DNA from: an uncultured bacterium | Lineage (GTDB): Bacteria; Bacillota; Clostridia; Lachnospirales; Lachnospiraceae | NCBI GenBank assembly: GCA_948467735.1 | Contig: CAOKFN010000018.1 | Coordinates: forward strand, 19,087-83,086 | Length of the DNA stretch: 64,000 nt | Direction: 5' to 3' | In this document: one piece after another, positions 54,001-63,389 of the stretch | Numbering within the stretch: position 1 is the first letter of the stretch | Layout: each line of letters starts with the position of its first letter | The notes under the pieces: generated by a model | Seen by the model: the letters and a program-made list of their open reading frames with translations, nothing else | The model's database searches: none | What the model was told of the DNA's origin: nothing | Translations under genes and position numbers: made by a program

Positions 54001-57000
54001 TCACTCCGAATGCGACCACTCCACCACAAGCGTGCCTCTCCACTTCCCCGGCTCTGCCACAGCGGTAAGGGTAAAGACATCCTCCCCCGACCGCCAGCCG
54101 TCTGCATTTACTTCCGTACCTTCCGTTTCATTTGTCCAGACCATCACTCCCGGACTGCACTCTATCCCCAGAAATACTCCATTGTAAAGCTCCGAATCCA
54201 GCACAAGGGAATCCCCACAGGCTCCCACCATGATGCTACCCTCATCAGGGATCAGGTAGCGGATCCCCATGGTCACTTTCCCGGCCATCACCCCCTTTCC
54301 TGCCTGCACTTTAAGCTCCACCGAAGCCGGGAGGCTGACCACATAGGCATAGACCGCCGAGACGGTATAACGGATTACCACACTTGCCGCAGGCATTCGG
54401 AAAGTATCTTCATCCACCCACGTAATCTCTGAACCGTCAGATGCCGCAACCTCCCAGGTAACTTCATATCCCGCACCGACACCCACAGCGCCCACCGTGA
54501 TCTCCGTCCCCGCCTCAAAGCTGCCGTCCACAGCTATAAAATCCTCCATATCACCTGTCTTATATCCTGCGTGTCCATGACTGCCGTCACCATTTCCGGC
54601 ATCCCTGACACTCAGGGCATACTTTTCCTTCGGCAGGGAACCGCCCACCACCGTGTCCGCTTCCGGCATATAAAAATAGAAATACCCGTTCCCTTCCCGT
54701 ATGTACCCATAGCCATAACCGTCAGGAATTTCCGCCCCGGAGCTGTCCCGCAGGCCCACATAGCGTTCCGTTTCCCCGGTTTCCGCATTGTACCCGGAGA
54801 CGGCCGCCCGGTAGCCGCCCTCCGGTGTGACCTTCATATAGACCAGCCCCTTCGCCTGAGATTCCCGTATCCTCTCCGTACATCCTGCATCGGAGAAAAA
54901 CTCTGCTCTCCCATGCGCCACATCCGCCGTGAGGGAATAGGCCGGCAGCTTCTCCGCCTCCACATACACCGTCACCACCGGATCTGCCACGTTAAGGACG
55001 GCTGCCGGGGATACCACTGTGCGGAAATAGGAATAGTTCGTGCCGAAGTAAGTGTAATTAATGGAAAGCCCATACGCATTCTGCCCGGCATCCCCCAGGG
55101 AGAACCCCTTCACCTTGTACCCGGACCCCAGTTTACAATAGATATACGCGCTGGCAGAGGACGGTGTTTTTGTGATGCTGGTCTGGGCAAGGCTGGAGGA
55201 ACTGGCCCCGAGATAACCATACACTTCCCCGGTATAATCATACACATCCTCCCCCAGCAGGGCGGACTGTTCCGCATTATACCCGTCCTTCCAGACCAGC
55301 GGGTTCCCGGAGACTGCTGCCTCATAAACGGAATCTTCCAATGAAACAACCGCCTCCACCTTATAATCCTGGTACCACTGCACCACCAGGCTGGCCACAT
55401 CCTCATCCGGCATGGTGAAGCTTGTACCTGTGTAAAGCACGCCGTTGGCCTCCACGCCATAAATATAATAACCGTCATCCATGGAGCCGGTCAGTTCCAC
55501 GCTCTCCCCGTACATGGCGCTCCCCGGAGTGGTTAAATTCCCCAGCGGCACATCACTCCCCGCATAGCTGGCATCACAGATGCTGTAAGTGTTATGTTCC
55601 GTAAAAGTATAATCCACCGTGATTTCCACATCCTCGTCCGGCATGGTAAAGCAGTACACCGTCCCCTTATACGGCTTCACTTCCACCTCCCCGCCGTTGG
55701 CCACAAAGCCATTCAGGGCATACTGGGCATCAATGGGCCTGGGTAAATACAGATAGACCGTCTGGGAATGCTTCGCCCCGCTTGCCGCCAGGCTTCCCGT
55801 AATCCCTGATATATCCGTTTTATAAGTCAGGGAAGCCTTCGGCTCACCTTGGCAGCAGTCCCCATATCCGGTAAAGATAATACTGTGGGCCTCCGTCTCC
55901 CTGCTGGTATATTTCGCGACCCTGTCCACACCGGAAGAACCCTCCGGCCCGTCCCCGTCCAGCACCGGGAAAACCGCTTCATCACTGTTATTGAAAATCC
56001 CGTTCCGGGAAACCGTCCTGCCGTTTGTGCCCGTCCACCCGGCAAACTCATAGGCCAGCCCGTCCGCCGCATCCCTTACAGGCTCCGGCACAGGGTAATC
56101 TTCGTAAAGGACGCTCCTGTTCAGGGAATCATCCGGCGAGACGCTGTACACATACCGGCTGTAATAATCCTGCCTGCCGTAGGCCGTAACCTCCGTGCCC
56201 TCCGGAAACTTCCCGCCATTGGCATAATAATTCGCCTTCTTACATGTGGCAGCACAGCCATGTATGACAAACTCATCCGTGGATAAAAATGTATAAGGGT
56301 TCACATAAAGCACCGGCGGCGCATCGGCCAGGTCAGCCATATCCAAACCGGTGGCTCCCCTGACCTTCCAGCCCGCTTCACTGTCATTCACCTTCAGCCG
56401 TTTTAAGTTCGTGCATCCGATGACGATCCCATAAATATTGCAGTCCGCCTTTACTGTGGGGATATAAATCACTTCCACGGAAGTGTCGCTCCCAAACAAA
56501 TTTCTGGCCTCCGCCATGGTCCCCATGTCCACCATGCTTAAGTCCAGTAGCTTATCCAGGCCCATGCAGTACGAAAAGGCATAGGACCAGTCCGTGCATC
56601 CCGCCGTGTCCAGCTCCCCGAGGAAACCAAAGTTTTTCATAGCGGCACATCCATAAAAAGCATAGGACAGTCTCTTAAAGGCATCCGTCACCGTGATACC
56701 GCTTACATCCACCCCCGTCTCCGGCAATGCCCCACACCCATAAAACAGCTGGCTGATGGAAACCAGGGAGGAAAAATCAATCCCGCTTAAGTCGCATCCC
56801 ACTAATTTGTCACATCCCCGGAATACGCTCTCAAACGTCACTACCTTGTCCAGCTTCATCCCACGGAAAAAATCCGCCGTGGCAATCCCCGAATCCCGGA
56901 ACATGCTGTTCATGGTGGTGACGCTGCCATAATCCCTTGTATCCACACCCGCAAGCTGCCCGCTCTGCAGCCCCTTACACCCCTGGAACATGCTTTCCGT

Positions 57001-58380
57001 TGTGGTGACGCTCCCAAAGGGGATGGGGGAAATATCCACCCCCGGCAGGGAGGCGCAGTCCTCAAACATGCTCTCCGTTGTAGTCACCGCCCCCAGCCTT
57101 ATCCCCTCAAAGTTCACACCCACAAGGGCTGACGCATCCTCAAAACAGGAATCCAGCGTGGTTACATTTGAAAAATCCGAATAGGACAGGTCCACGGACA
57201 CAAGGCTGTCCATCCCATTCCCCACATAGCCGCCGAAATCATTATGGCTGTAATGCCACAGGTTCGTGTAGCCCGTCATAAAGTGGTACGCCTGGGGCGC
57301 CGTCACATGGGAAAGGTCCACCGTCTCCACATGGCTGGCGGTGTCAGCCCCCGCGGCCCGCCCGTCAATGGAGGGGAGCGTGTACTGCCCCGTCCAGTCC
57401 GTATAGGACCAGTCCAGGCTCTTCACAGCCGCCCCCAGGAACATCATGCTGGAATTCACATTCCCCATACTCCTGTCCATCATATAGGTATAATTCTTCA
57501 GATGGCTGAAATCCCAGCCGCCCATATCAAGGGTGTCAATCTCCGCGCCATAGAACATCCCGTAAATGGAATACAGCCCCGCCGGCTCCCATGCGGAAAG
57601 GTCCAGCACAGGAACCGCCACGCTGCGGAACATGCTGTCCGCATAACGGATGTTCCCAGCGTCAAAACCTGCCCCTGTGGTGAACTCCGAAACATTGATC
57701 CCGCTGAAAAACCGGGTACAGTTTTCCGGCATCACACAGTCCACGGCCACGGAAGAATACTCCGTGGCACATGCCAGCCAGGGCCAGACCTCCGTGTAAT
57801 TGTCGTCTGTCACTTCATCCGCTGCGGGAGAGCTTTCCGCCGCCCCGGTCAATGTCAGCACCCCGTCCGCCACCGTCCAGTCAATGCCATAGGCCGTGCC
57901 GCTATAATCTGCATTTACTGCCATTGCAGAAAATACATCCGGGACTCCGCCGCTGCCGGAGGCATCCCCGCCAGAAACGGAAAACATATCCCCAGCCTGC
58001 CCGCTGGATGCTTCGGTGCCGCCGGAGGCATCCCCGCCAGAAACAGAAGATGTACTTACATCCTGCCCGTCAGATGCTTCACTGCCTCCTGACACATCTC
58101 CGCCGGAAGCAAAAGATGCCCCCGCATCCTTTCCATTGGGTGCTTCGCCGCTGCCTGGCACATCCCCCTTGGAAACAGTCATAAGACTGCCATCCCATGA
58201 CGTGCCTGCCTCCCCACTGCCGCCACCGCCGGAAACACTCCCACCGGCATCCGTTGCGGCCTCCTGCCCCTCCGCCATCACAGGCATAGGTAAATCCGCC
58301 ATTGCCGCCAAAAATACCACAGCCGCAAACAGCAAGGCATCCATCCGCCCCGCTGCCCTTGTTTTTCTCTTTCCTTCCAT
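54001..58380 (-). CDS. Giant secreted leucine-rich-repeat (BspA-like) surface protein
   Basis: 1459 aa. Signal peptide (LLFAAVVFLAAMADLPMPVM), a Ser/Gly-rich spacer with repeated SGGDASGG units (about 50-150), then BspA/DUF285-type leucine-rich repeats (about 200-700; recurring MFxxC as in ESMFEDCASLPGVDISPI). InlB-type beta repeats follow, with MPDEDV motifs (about 900-1050), and a C-terminal AYVVSLPAS domain shared with the 52302-52892 protein. No LPXTG anchor was seen. BspA-type proteins bind host or bacterial surfaces, so this may mediate adhesion during mating. The ATG at 58380 follows GAGG. Confidence 0.85.
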   Translation of the reverse strand: MEGKRKTRAAGRMDALLFAAVVFLAAMADLPMPVMAEGQEAATDAGGSVSGGGGSGEAGTSWDGSLMTVSKGDVPGSGEAPNGKDAGASFASGGDVSGGSEASDGQDVSTSSVSGGDASGGTEASSGQAGDMFSVSGGDASGSGGVPDVFSAMAVNADYSGTAYGIDWTVADGVLTLTGAAESSPAADEVTDDNYTEVWPWLACATEYSSVAVDCVMPENCTRFFSGINVSEFTTGAGFDAGNIRYADSMFRSVAVPVLDLSAWEPAGLYSIYGMFYGAEIDTLDMGGWDFSHLKNYTYMMDRSMGNVNSSMMFLGAAVKSLDWSYTDWTGQYTLPSIDGRAAGADTASHVETVDLSHVTAPQAYHFMTGYTNLWHYSHNDFGGYVGNGMDSLVSVDLSYSDFSNVTTLDSCFEDASALVGVNFEGIRLGAVTTTESMFEDCASLPGVDISPIPFGSVTTTESMFQGCKGLQSGQLAGVDTRDYGSVTTMNSMFRDSGIATADFFRGMKLDKVVTFESVFRGCDKLVGCDLSGIDFSSLVSISQLFYGCGALPETGVDVSGITVTDAFKRLSYAFYGCAAMKNFGFLGELDTAGCTDWSYAFSYCMGLDKLLDLSMVDMGTMAEARNLFGSDTSVEVIYIPTVKADCNIYGIVIGCTNLKRLKVNDSEAGWKVRGATGLDMADLADAPPVLYVNPYTFLSTDEFVIHGCAATCKKANYYANGGKFPEGTEVTAYGRQDYYSRYVYSVSPDDSLNRSVLYEDYPVPEPVRDAADGLAYEFAGWTGTNGRTVSRNGIFNNSDEAVFPVLDGDGPEGSSGVDRVAKYTSRETEAHSIIFTGYGDCCQGEPKASLTYKTDISGITGSLAASGAKHSQTVYLYLPRPIDAQYALNGFVANGGEVEVKPYKGTVYCFTMPDEDVEITVDYTFTEHNTYSICDASYAGSDVPLGNLTTPGSAMYGESVELTGSMDDGYYIYGVEANGVLYTGTSFTMPDEDVASLVVQWYQDYKVEAVVSLEDSVYEAAVSGNPLVWKDGYNAEQSALLGEDVYDYTGEVYGYLGASSSSLAQTSITKTPSSASAYIYCKLGSGYKVKGFSLGDAGQNAYGLSINYTYFGTNYSYFRTVVSPAAVLNVADPVVTVYVEAEKLPAYSLTADVAHGRAEFFSDAGCTERIRESQAKGLVYMKVTPEGGYRAAVSGYNAETGETERYVGLRDSSGAEIPDGYGYGYIREGNGYFYFYMPEADTVVGGSLPKEKYALSVRDAGNGDGSHGHAGYKTGDMEDFIAVDGSFEAGTEITVGAVGVGAGYEVTWEVAASDGSEITWVDEDTFRMPAASVVIRYTVSAVYAYVVSLPASVELKVQAGKGVMAGKVTMGIRYLIPDEGSIMVGACGDSLVLDSELYNGVFLGIECSPGVMVWTNETEGTEVNADGWRSGEDVFTLTAVAEPGKWRGTLVVEWSHSE

Positions 58381-58512
58381 ACCGCTTACCTCACTCTCCT
58401 TGCTGCCGCATTGTTTCTATGCTTAAAAGGCAAACACCCGGCTGTAAATGTGGAAAACAAAGTTCCCGCCACAGGCTGATGGATACGATCCTCCGGCTGA
58501 TAAAACAATATG

Positions 58513-58541
58513 TTGCTATTTCCGCGCTTCTGCAATACAAT
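58513..58541 (+). promoter_or_regulatory. Promoter of the abi gene
   Basis: -35 TTGCTA (58513-58518), 17-base spacer, -10 TACAAT (58536-58541), with a leader of about 65 bases before the GTG at 58612. Confidence 0.6.
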
Positions 58542-58611
58542 AGAAAACATAGAAACACGGACGCAGAGAAATACACACACTAAACTGCACTTTCTTTCGG
58601 AGGTACAAATC

Positions 58612-59532
58612 GTGGAAGAAAAAACTTTCCAGGAAACACGGGTACAAATCGGGCTTCTCAAAAGCCGCGGCCTCACCATTAAAAATAAGCGTTATGCAAA
58701 ATGGCTGATCCGTGATGTAAACTATTACAACCTGATCAACGGGTACAAAGAGCCTTTCCTAAAAAGCGGGACTGCCTATGAACAATACCTTCCCGGAACC
58801 ACCCTCGAAGAAATTTACGCCCTGTACGAATTTGACAGGAAACTCCGCATTATAACGCTTGAGTATATCCTTGAAATAGAGAAATCCGCAAAATCCCTGA
58901 TAGTCTGCTGTTTTTCCAAGGCACACGGCCACAAAAATTACCTGAGGCTTGAAAACTTTGATACCCAGGGGCGCAACAAATACCACCAGGTTTGCGACCT
59001 GCTCAGTTCCTTATACAAAAAGATTTCCCTCAACATAGATAAGGACCCCTCCATCTCCCACTACGTTGACGGCAAAAATTACATCCCCTTATGGGTATTG
59101 GTCAATTCCATTTCCATGGGGGATATCAGCAAGTTCTATTCCAACATGAAACAAAAGGAACGTGAGGATGTCGCCAGACGGCTGAAATGGGGAATCCGTG
59201 AAAACCAGCTTGCCAGCTGCCTGTTTTTTCTGGCCACCATCAGGAACAGGTGCGCACATGATGAGCGCCTGTACTCCTACGCATCCCACACAAATTTATG
59301 CTCCAACAGGTATTTCAGCTATTTCCGCATAAGCAGCGCCACCAACAACTATTTTGCCGTCATGACCGCATTCAGGATGCTGCTTGGCAATAAGCGCTAT
59401 ACGGCTTACCAGTCACAGATTGAAGGGTTATTTGATGAACTTTCCCGCCGTTTAACCACAATCCCGGCGGGCAAGATACGGAATATGATGGGGATGCCCA
59501 ACAACTGGCGCCGCCTGGGCAGCCTTACTTAA
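58612..59532 (+). CDS. Abi_2 / AbiF-like HEPN ribonuclease
   Basis: 306-aa protein of the Abi_2 (AbiD/AbiF) family. Early blocks KNKRYAKWLIRDVNYYNLIN and YEFDRKLRIITLEYILEIE are diagnostic, and the HEPN motif Rx4H is RNRCAH at 211-216, followed by DERLYSY, so RNase activity is likely. GTG start at 58612 chosen for GGAGG 8 bases upstream; the open frame upstream is unsupported. It is opposite to the conjugation operon and followed after 19 bases by a small-RNA promoter. Abortive infection or an RNA-neutralised toxin role follows from the family. Confidence 0.88.
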   Translation: MEEKTFQETRVQIGLLKSRGLTIKNKRYAKWLIRDVNYYNLINGYKEPFLKSGTAYEQYLPGTTLEEIYALYEFDRKLRIITLEYILEIEKSAKSLIVCCFSKAHGHKNYLRLENFDTQGRNKYHQVCDLLSSLYKKISLNIDKDPSISHYVDGKNYIPLWVLVNSISMGDISKFYSNMKQKEREDVARRLKWGIRENQLASCLFFLATIRNRCAHDERLYSYASHTNLCSNRYFSYFRISSATNNYFAVMTAFRMLLGNKRYTAYQSQIEGLFDELSRRLTTIPAGKIRNMMGMPNNWRRLGSLT

Positions 59533-59551
59533 AATCCCGCCAAAAACACCC

Positions 59552-59580
59552 TTGACAAATTCCTTTTTTTTCTTTACAAT
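59552..59580 (+). promoter_or_regulatory. Promoter of the abi-linked small RNA
   Basis: Perfect -35 TTGACA (59552-59557), 17-base spacer, -10 TACAAT (59575-59580), 19 bases after the abi stop codon. Confidence 0.82.
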
Positions 59581-59586
59581 AAAATC

Positions 59587-59740
59587 ACTGTTAAGGGAAT
59601 CCGAAACAGCATATAATATAGTGAACGTACCTTGATGACCTACGTGGCTCAAGGGCATATTTTTAGGGGAACCGGCAAAGCTGGCTCCCCTATTATTCAT
59701 GACAATAGAATCCTCGCGGAGTGTGGATTCTATTGTTTTT
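59587..59740 (+). ncRNA. Structured small RNA next to abi, putative RNA antitoxin or guide
   Basis: About 154 nt with no open frame or ribosome site. Predicted folds in order: a short 5-pair stem 59588-59592/59605-59609; an H-type pseudoknot in which ACGTA (59625-59629) pairs with TACGT (59641-59645) interleaved with CCTTGA (59630-59635) pairing TCAAGG (59649-59654); a long stem-loop 59664-59692 (TAGGGGA / TCCCCTA plus an inner CCGGC / GCTGG); and the terminator hairpin. The abi gene sits directly upstream on the same strand. Recent work (from memory) reports that AbiF-type HEPN proteins work with a neighbouring structured RNA and are related to Cas13. Coordinates of the 5' end are predicted. 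Confidence 0.75.
59702..59740 (+). terminator. Rho-independent terminator of the small RNA
   Basis: Perfect 12-base stem ACAATAGAATCC / GGATTCTATTGT, 11-base loop, then TTTTT. The T-run is only on the + side, so it ends the small RNA and not the leftward virB4 message. Confidence 0.9.
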
Positions 59741-59821
59741 CTGCCGGTGTGATTACAATTCAATGGCCTGTGCATATGCATTTTACTGTAATGAGATGGG
59801 CGTTGGATTGGCAGCCCTTTC

Positions 59822-62380
59822 CTAATTCCCGGCTTCCTCCCTCGCCCTCATCCTCCGCTCCTGCTCCTCATACTCCCTGATCTCCCTCATGTTGGAAGTC
59901 AGGCAGCGGTAAATACGGTTGTCCTTCGGGAACACCGAATGGAAGGCCACGCAGCTGCTCCCGGTATAAATCAGCCCCTGCCCCTTGGGCGCGGACGTCA
60001 GCACATCCACCTGGGCATCCGACAGGTTCAGCAGAACCCGCAGCTGCTCCCGGTCCGCCGCGGCCTGGTTCAGCATCTGGATAAAGTTGCAGTTGGACAG
60101 CATTGTCCGGCAGGTCTCCGACTTCAAAAGGCTGTCCACGTTCTGGGTGATCCCCGTGGGGACACCGCCATATTTCCTTGCCCTCTTCCAGATGGTGGAC
60201 AGCGCCGATGCCGTCATCTCATCCTGGAACAGCAGGTGGCACTCATCCACCCAGAACCAGGTCATCTTCCCCCGCCTGCGGTTCTCGAAAAGATTGTTCT
60301 GTATCGCGTCCAGGATAATCAGCATGGCCATGGGCTTCAGCTTATACCCCACGTCCTTGATGTCATACACCACAAAGCGGTTGTTCACATCCACGTTGGA
60401 CTGCCCGCCGAACACATTCAGCGACCCCTCCCCGGTGTAAAGCTTCAGCGCCATTGCCAGCTCCCTGGCCTCCGGCTCCGCCCGCCCCGCGAATGCCGCC
60501 TGCAGATCCGTGAGCGTGGGCATCCTGCCCTCCGGGATTTCCCCCAGCCGCCCGTCTTCCTCCATGAACGGCCTGTACAGCCCATGGACACACTCGTCAA
60601 TGATGGTTTCCTGGATGGAATTCAGGCCGAAGGGGGTTTTGATGATGACCTCCAGCAGCTTTAAGATAAAATCCGCCTTTGCCAGCACCGGGTTTGCTTC
60701 CTCCCCGTCATACTCATACCCCGGCGTAACCTCCATGGGGTTGATGTGCCACTTCCCGCCGGGCATCAGCCGGATGACCTCCCCGCCGATGAGCCTTGCC
60801 AGCGCATGGTATTCCGATTCCGGGTCAATGACGATGCACTTTGCGCTGCTCCCCAGCATGACGTTCAGCATCTCCACCTTCCCGGCAAAGGACTTCCCCG
60901 CCCCCGGCGTCCCAAGGATGAACCCGTTGTAATTCTGGCAGAGCAGGCGGTTATACAGGATCAGGTTCCGGGAATTCAGGTTCATGGAGTAGTTGATCCC
61001 GCCCGGGTCTGACAGCTCCATGGCCGAGAAGGGCATGGCGGCGCAGGCGGCGGAAGAGGATTTCAGCGTCCGCTTCATCTTATAGGGGATCCCGTTCCAC
61101 AAAAGTGGCAGCGTCGCGTAAAACCCCTCCTCCTGCATCTCCTCCATGATATGTATCCCCACCACGCTGGACTGGCAGATGGACACGATGGTGTCCGTAT
61201 ACTCCTGCAGGCGGTCCAGGGAATCCGCCCAGAACACCACCGTATGCACGGTCTTGAACAGCTTTTCGTCATTCACCGCCATGTCCTCCCGCAGTTCCTC
61301 GGCCTTCTCCACCTTCTCCCGGACGGCCGGGGGTATCATATCCTCCGGCAGGAACTCCTGGGCAAGCTTCCTGGCCGCCTCCGCCTTCTCATTCTGAGCC
61401 AGGGAATAATTCCTGTGGACAATCCTGTTTGCCTCCGCCGAAGGGACGGGCTGGATGTTGATGGTGGACAGCAGGTTAAACGGCACATCCGTCAGCCGTA
61501 CAAAGAACTCGTCCGACAGCTGGGCCGGGTACTGGTCCACCCGCATCACCCGCACAAACCTGCTCCCCAGCCTCATGTACTTTGGGAAAACCTGCATGGA
61601 ACTGGGCGCCAGCACGTCCTTCACCGTCAGCCCCTGACCCCGGATGTCCCCCAGGTCAAAGGAAGCCACCTCCCTGGCCTCCCCATTGGCATCCGGTATC
61701 CTGGCCTGCGTCAGGAACTCCCCCTGGCTGCCAATGTTGTAAATGTCATGCAGGATCTCCAGCCTCTCCGCCGCTGGGACCGGCGCCGCCGCAGAGGATA
61801 ATTTTTTCATCTGCCTGGACAGCTCCCCGTCCAGGCGGCGGCTGAACACCTCATCCGCCTTTTTCAGATCCGCCGCATGGAGCCCCAGCGTGACATACTT
61901 GCACTTCCGCAGGCCGTTCCTCCCCTCCCGGATCCGGTCAAGGATAATGCCGTTCATCTCCCGCCGCAGGCCGTCCAGGCTGTCCCCGGCCTCCTTCATC
62001 AGCGCCGCCTCCCTGAACTCCCCGAAATCCACATCCTGGTTGAACACTGTAAATGCAACCTCACAGTCCACCCCCAGGGAATTCAGGACCGACCGGAAAC
62101 CCACGAACATCTGCTCCTGCACATCCAGCGTCTCCGTCTGGTAATTGTTCTCCCCCAGGGTGTAAAGCCGTGTGAACAGCCCCGGGTACGTCTCCACTAA
62201 ATTTTCCTTTTCATGCACCGCCGCAATGGGGATGGAGTCCTGCACCGTCAGCCGCCCCAGCGTCCTGGGCGCGGAATGCACGGCGCTGTCCGTGAACGCC
62301 CTCCCCAGCAGCCGGTACAGCCCTTTTTCTTCCTGCCGCTTTCCTGTTTTCTTTTTATTTCCCATAATGCCCATTCCCAT
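59822..62380 (-). CDS. virB4: VirB4-family conjugation ATPase
   Basis: 852-aa ATPase that powers the type IV secretion channel. Walker A GTPGAGKS at about 490, CIVIDPESEYHALARLIGGE, Walker B WFWVDECHLLF at about 710 and the C-terminal motor motifs (WKRARKYGGVPTGITQNVDS) are all intact, so this is the active VirB4. It follows PrgI as usual in Gram-positive ICEs. The start at 62380 has AAGG upstream; an ATG 15 bases later is also possible. Strongly GC-rich in codon third positions compared with the BREX genes. Confidence 0.95.
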   Translation of the reverse strand: MGMGIMGNKKKTGKRQEEKGLYRLLGRAFTDSAVHSAPRTLGRLTVQDSIPIAAVHEKENLVETYPGLFTRLYTLGENNYQTETLDVQEQMFVGFRSVLNSLGVDCEVAFTVFNQDVDFGEFREAALMKEAGDSLDGLRREMNGIILDRIREGRNGLRKCKYVTLGLHAADLKKADEVFSRRLDGELSRQMKKLSSAAAPVPAAERLEILHDIYNIGSQGEFLTQARIPDANGEAREVASFDLGDIRGQGLTVKDVLAPSSMQVFPKYMRLGSRFVRVMRVDQYPAQLSDEFFVRLTDVPFNLLSTINIQPVPSAEANRIVHRNYSLAQNEKAEAARKLAQEFLPEDMIPPAVREKVEKAEELREDMAVNDEKLFKTVHTVVFWADSLDRLQEYTDTIVSICQSSVVGIHIMEEMQEEGFYATLPLLWNGIPYKMKRTLKSSSAACAAMPFSAMELSDPGGINYSMNLNSRNLILYNRLLCQNYNGFILGTPGAGKSFAGKVEMLNVMLGSSAKCIVIDPESEYHALARLIGGEVIRLMPGGKWHINPMEVTPGYEYDGEEANPVLAKADFILKLLEVIIKTPFGLNSIQETIIDECVHGLYRPFMEEDGRLGEIPEGRMPTLTDLQAAFAGRAEPEARELAMALKLYTGEGSLNVFGGQSNVDVNNRFVVYDIKDVGYKLKPMAMLIILDAIQNNLFENRRRGKMTWFWVDECHLLFQDEMTASALSTIWKRARKYGGVPTGITQNVDSLLKSETCRTMLSNCNFIQMLNQAAADREQLRVLLNLSDAQVDVLTSAPKGQGLIYTGSSCVAFHSVFPKDNRIYRCLTSNMREIREYEEQERRMRAREEAGN

Positions 62381-62549
62381 CAGCTTCTGCCTTTCCCAAA
62401 TATAATCCCTTATCTCCCATTTGTTCTCTCCAAGCCTGCCTGTCTATCCTTGGGCATTGCATCCTCCTTTTCTCCCTGCCTTTTCCTATGCCCCATGTTT
62501 CCCAGCGTCCTTTTTCCTATGGTCCATAGTCCTCCTTTGCCCCGCCGGA

Positions 62550-62927
62550 TCATGCTTTTCCCCTGCATTTCCGCTTTTTCCCTTTGGCCGGGGCACTGCC
62601 CTGCCGCTCCAAAGCTCCATTGTACAGCGCAAAATAACTGTTCCTTGTCCGGTATCTGCGGACATCATTCTTAAAATACTTTGTCTGAAGCCTTTTCAGC
62701 AGGATATCCTCCGGCTGCATCCCATTCCGGGTATACCATCCGAAATACGCCAGCCCCACAGCCACAGGGGCCGCACAGAAAAAGGAAAGCACCAGGCTGT
62801 GGGAGGCCAGATAAAAAATCCCGCACACCGCCACAATCCCCACCAGACAGATTAGCTGCTTGAGGCTGCACCCCAGCGCAACCTTGTGGTCATCCTCCAC
62901 TTCCTTCTCAATCCTGACAACCAGCAT
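62550..62927 (-). CDS. prgI: PrgI-family conjugation membrane protein
   Basis: 125-aa protein with two membrane helices (residues 24-60) preceded by the typical VEDDHKVALGCSLKQLICLV and followed by MQPEDILLKRLQTKYFKN. PrgI proteins are inner-membrane partners of VirB4 in Gram-positive type IV secretion. ATG at 62927 with GGAGG 10 bases upstream. The usual VirB6-like partner would lie to the right, beyond the window or displaced by the IS. Confidence 0.9.
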   Translation of the reverse strand: MLVVRIEKEVEDDHKVALGCSLKQLICLVGIVAVCGIFYLASHSLVLSFFCAAPVAVGLAYFGWYTRNGMQPEDILLKRLQTKYFKNDVRRYRTRNSYFALYNGALERQGSAPAKGKKRKCRGKA

Positions 62928-62933
62928 AATTTT

Positions 62934-63190
62934 TTATCCTCCTTCCGCTTCCTCTTCCACCCTTACAAATGCAGGCTTCTTTTCATCCCCGGACAGCATC
63001 CAGTCCGCCGCATACCCACTGCCGTCCCTGGATGTATTCACTTTCCGGACGCTCTCCCCGGCAATCAGCCGCTCCACGTCCCCCTCACCAAACACAGCCC
63101 CATGGGAATCCTTCCAGACTGTAAACCTGCAGGCTCCCTTCATACCGGGCCAGTTTTCACAGGCAAAACCCTTTGCCGTCTCAGTCAAGA
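62934..63190 (-). pseudogene. 3' fragment with topoisomerase-type zinc-finger segment, cut by IS
   Basis: About 85 codons beginning VLTETAKGFACENWPGMKGA, then CRFTVWKDSHG. This matches the second half of the Cys4 zinc-finger repeat at the end of topoisomerase I/III-type proteins (second Cys pair only). The upstream half is missing; the IS200-like hairpin end lies directly in front, so the parent gene was interrupted by insertion. The apparent GTG start at 63194 lies within the IS end. The remaining part should be right of 63,995. Confidence 0.7.
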
Positions 63191-63217
63191 CCACCGGCTT
63201 AGCCGGTGGCTTGCACT

Positions 63218-63387
63218 GCCCCTATAAGGGGCTTTTACCGACTTGCGCCCGGGAGGCGCCTGAGGGATCTGCCAACCGCACTTCTTTCTCAGGCTTGCCC
63301 TAAAGGGCTTTTTTACTGCCTCCTACTTCCTGCCAGCTTTAAAAGCCTTTTGCGATGGCTTCCTTCACTGGCTTCCCCTTTCAGGGG
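63218..63387. repeat. Series of short stem-loops in the IS right end
   Basis: Four small hairpins with similar T-rich 3' flanks on the + strand: GCCCCT/AGGGGC (63218-63232), GCCC/GGGC plus TTTTTT (63297-63314), GCTTT/AAAGC (about 63335-63346) and CCCCT/AGGGG (63375-63387). They occupy the 180 bases between the terminal hairpin and the tnpA stop. Confidence 0.5.
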
Positions 63388-63389
63388 CT

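Noticed and set aside
57244..58092. Long + strand frame of 282 codons
   Set aside because: Antisense to the BspA-like surface protein gene; no motif or ribosome site.
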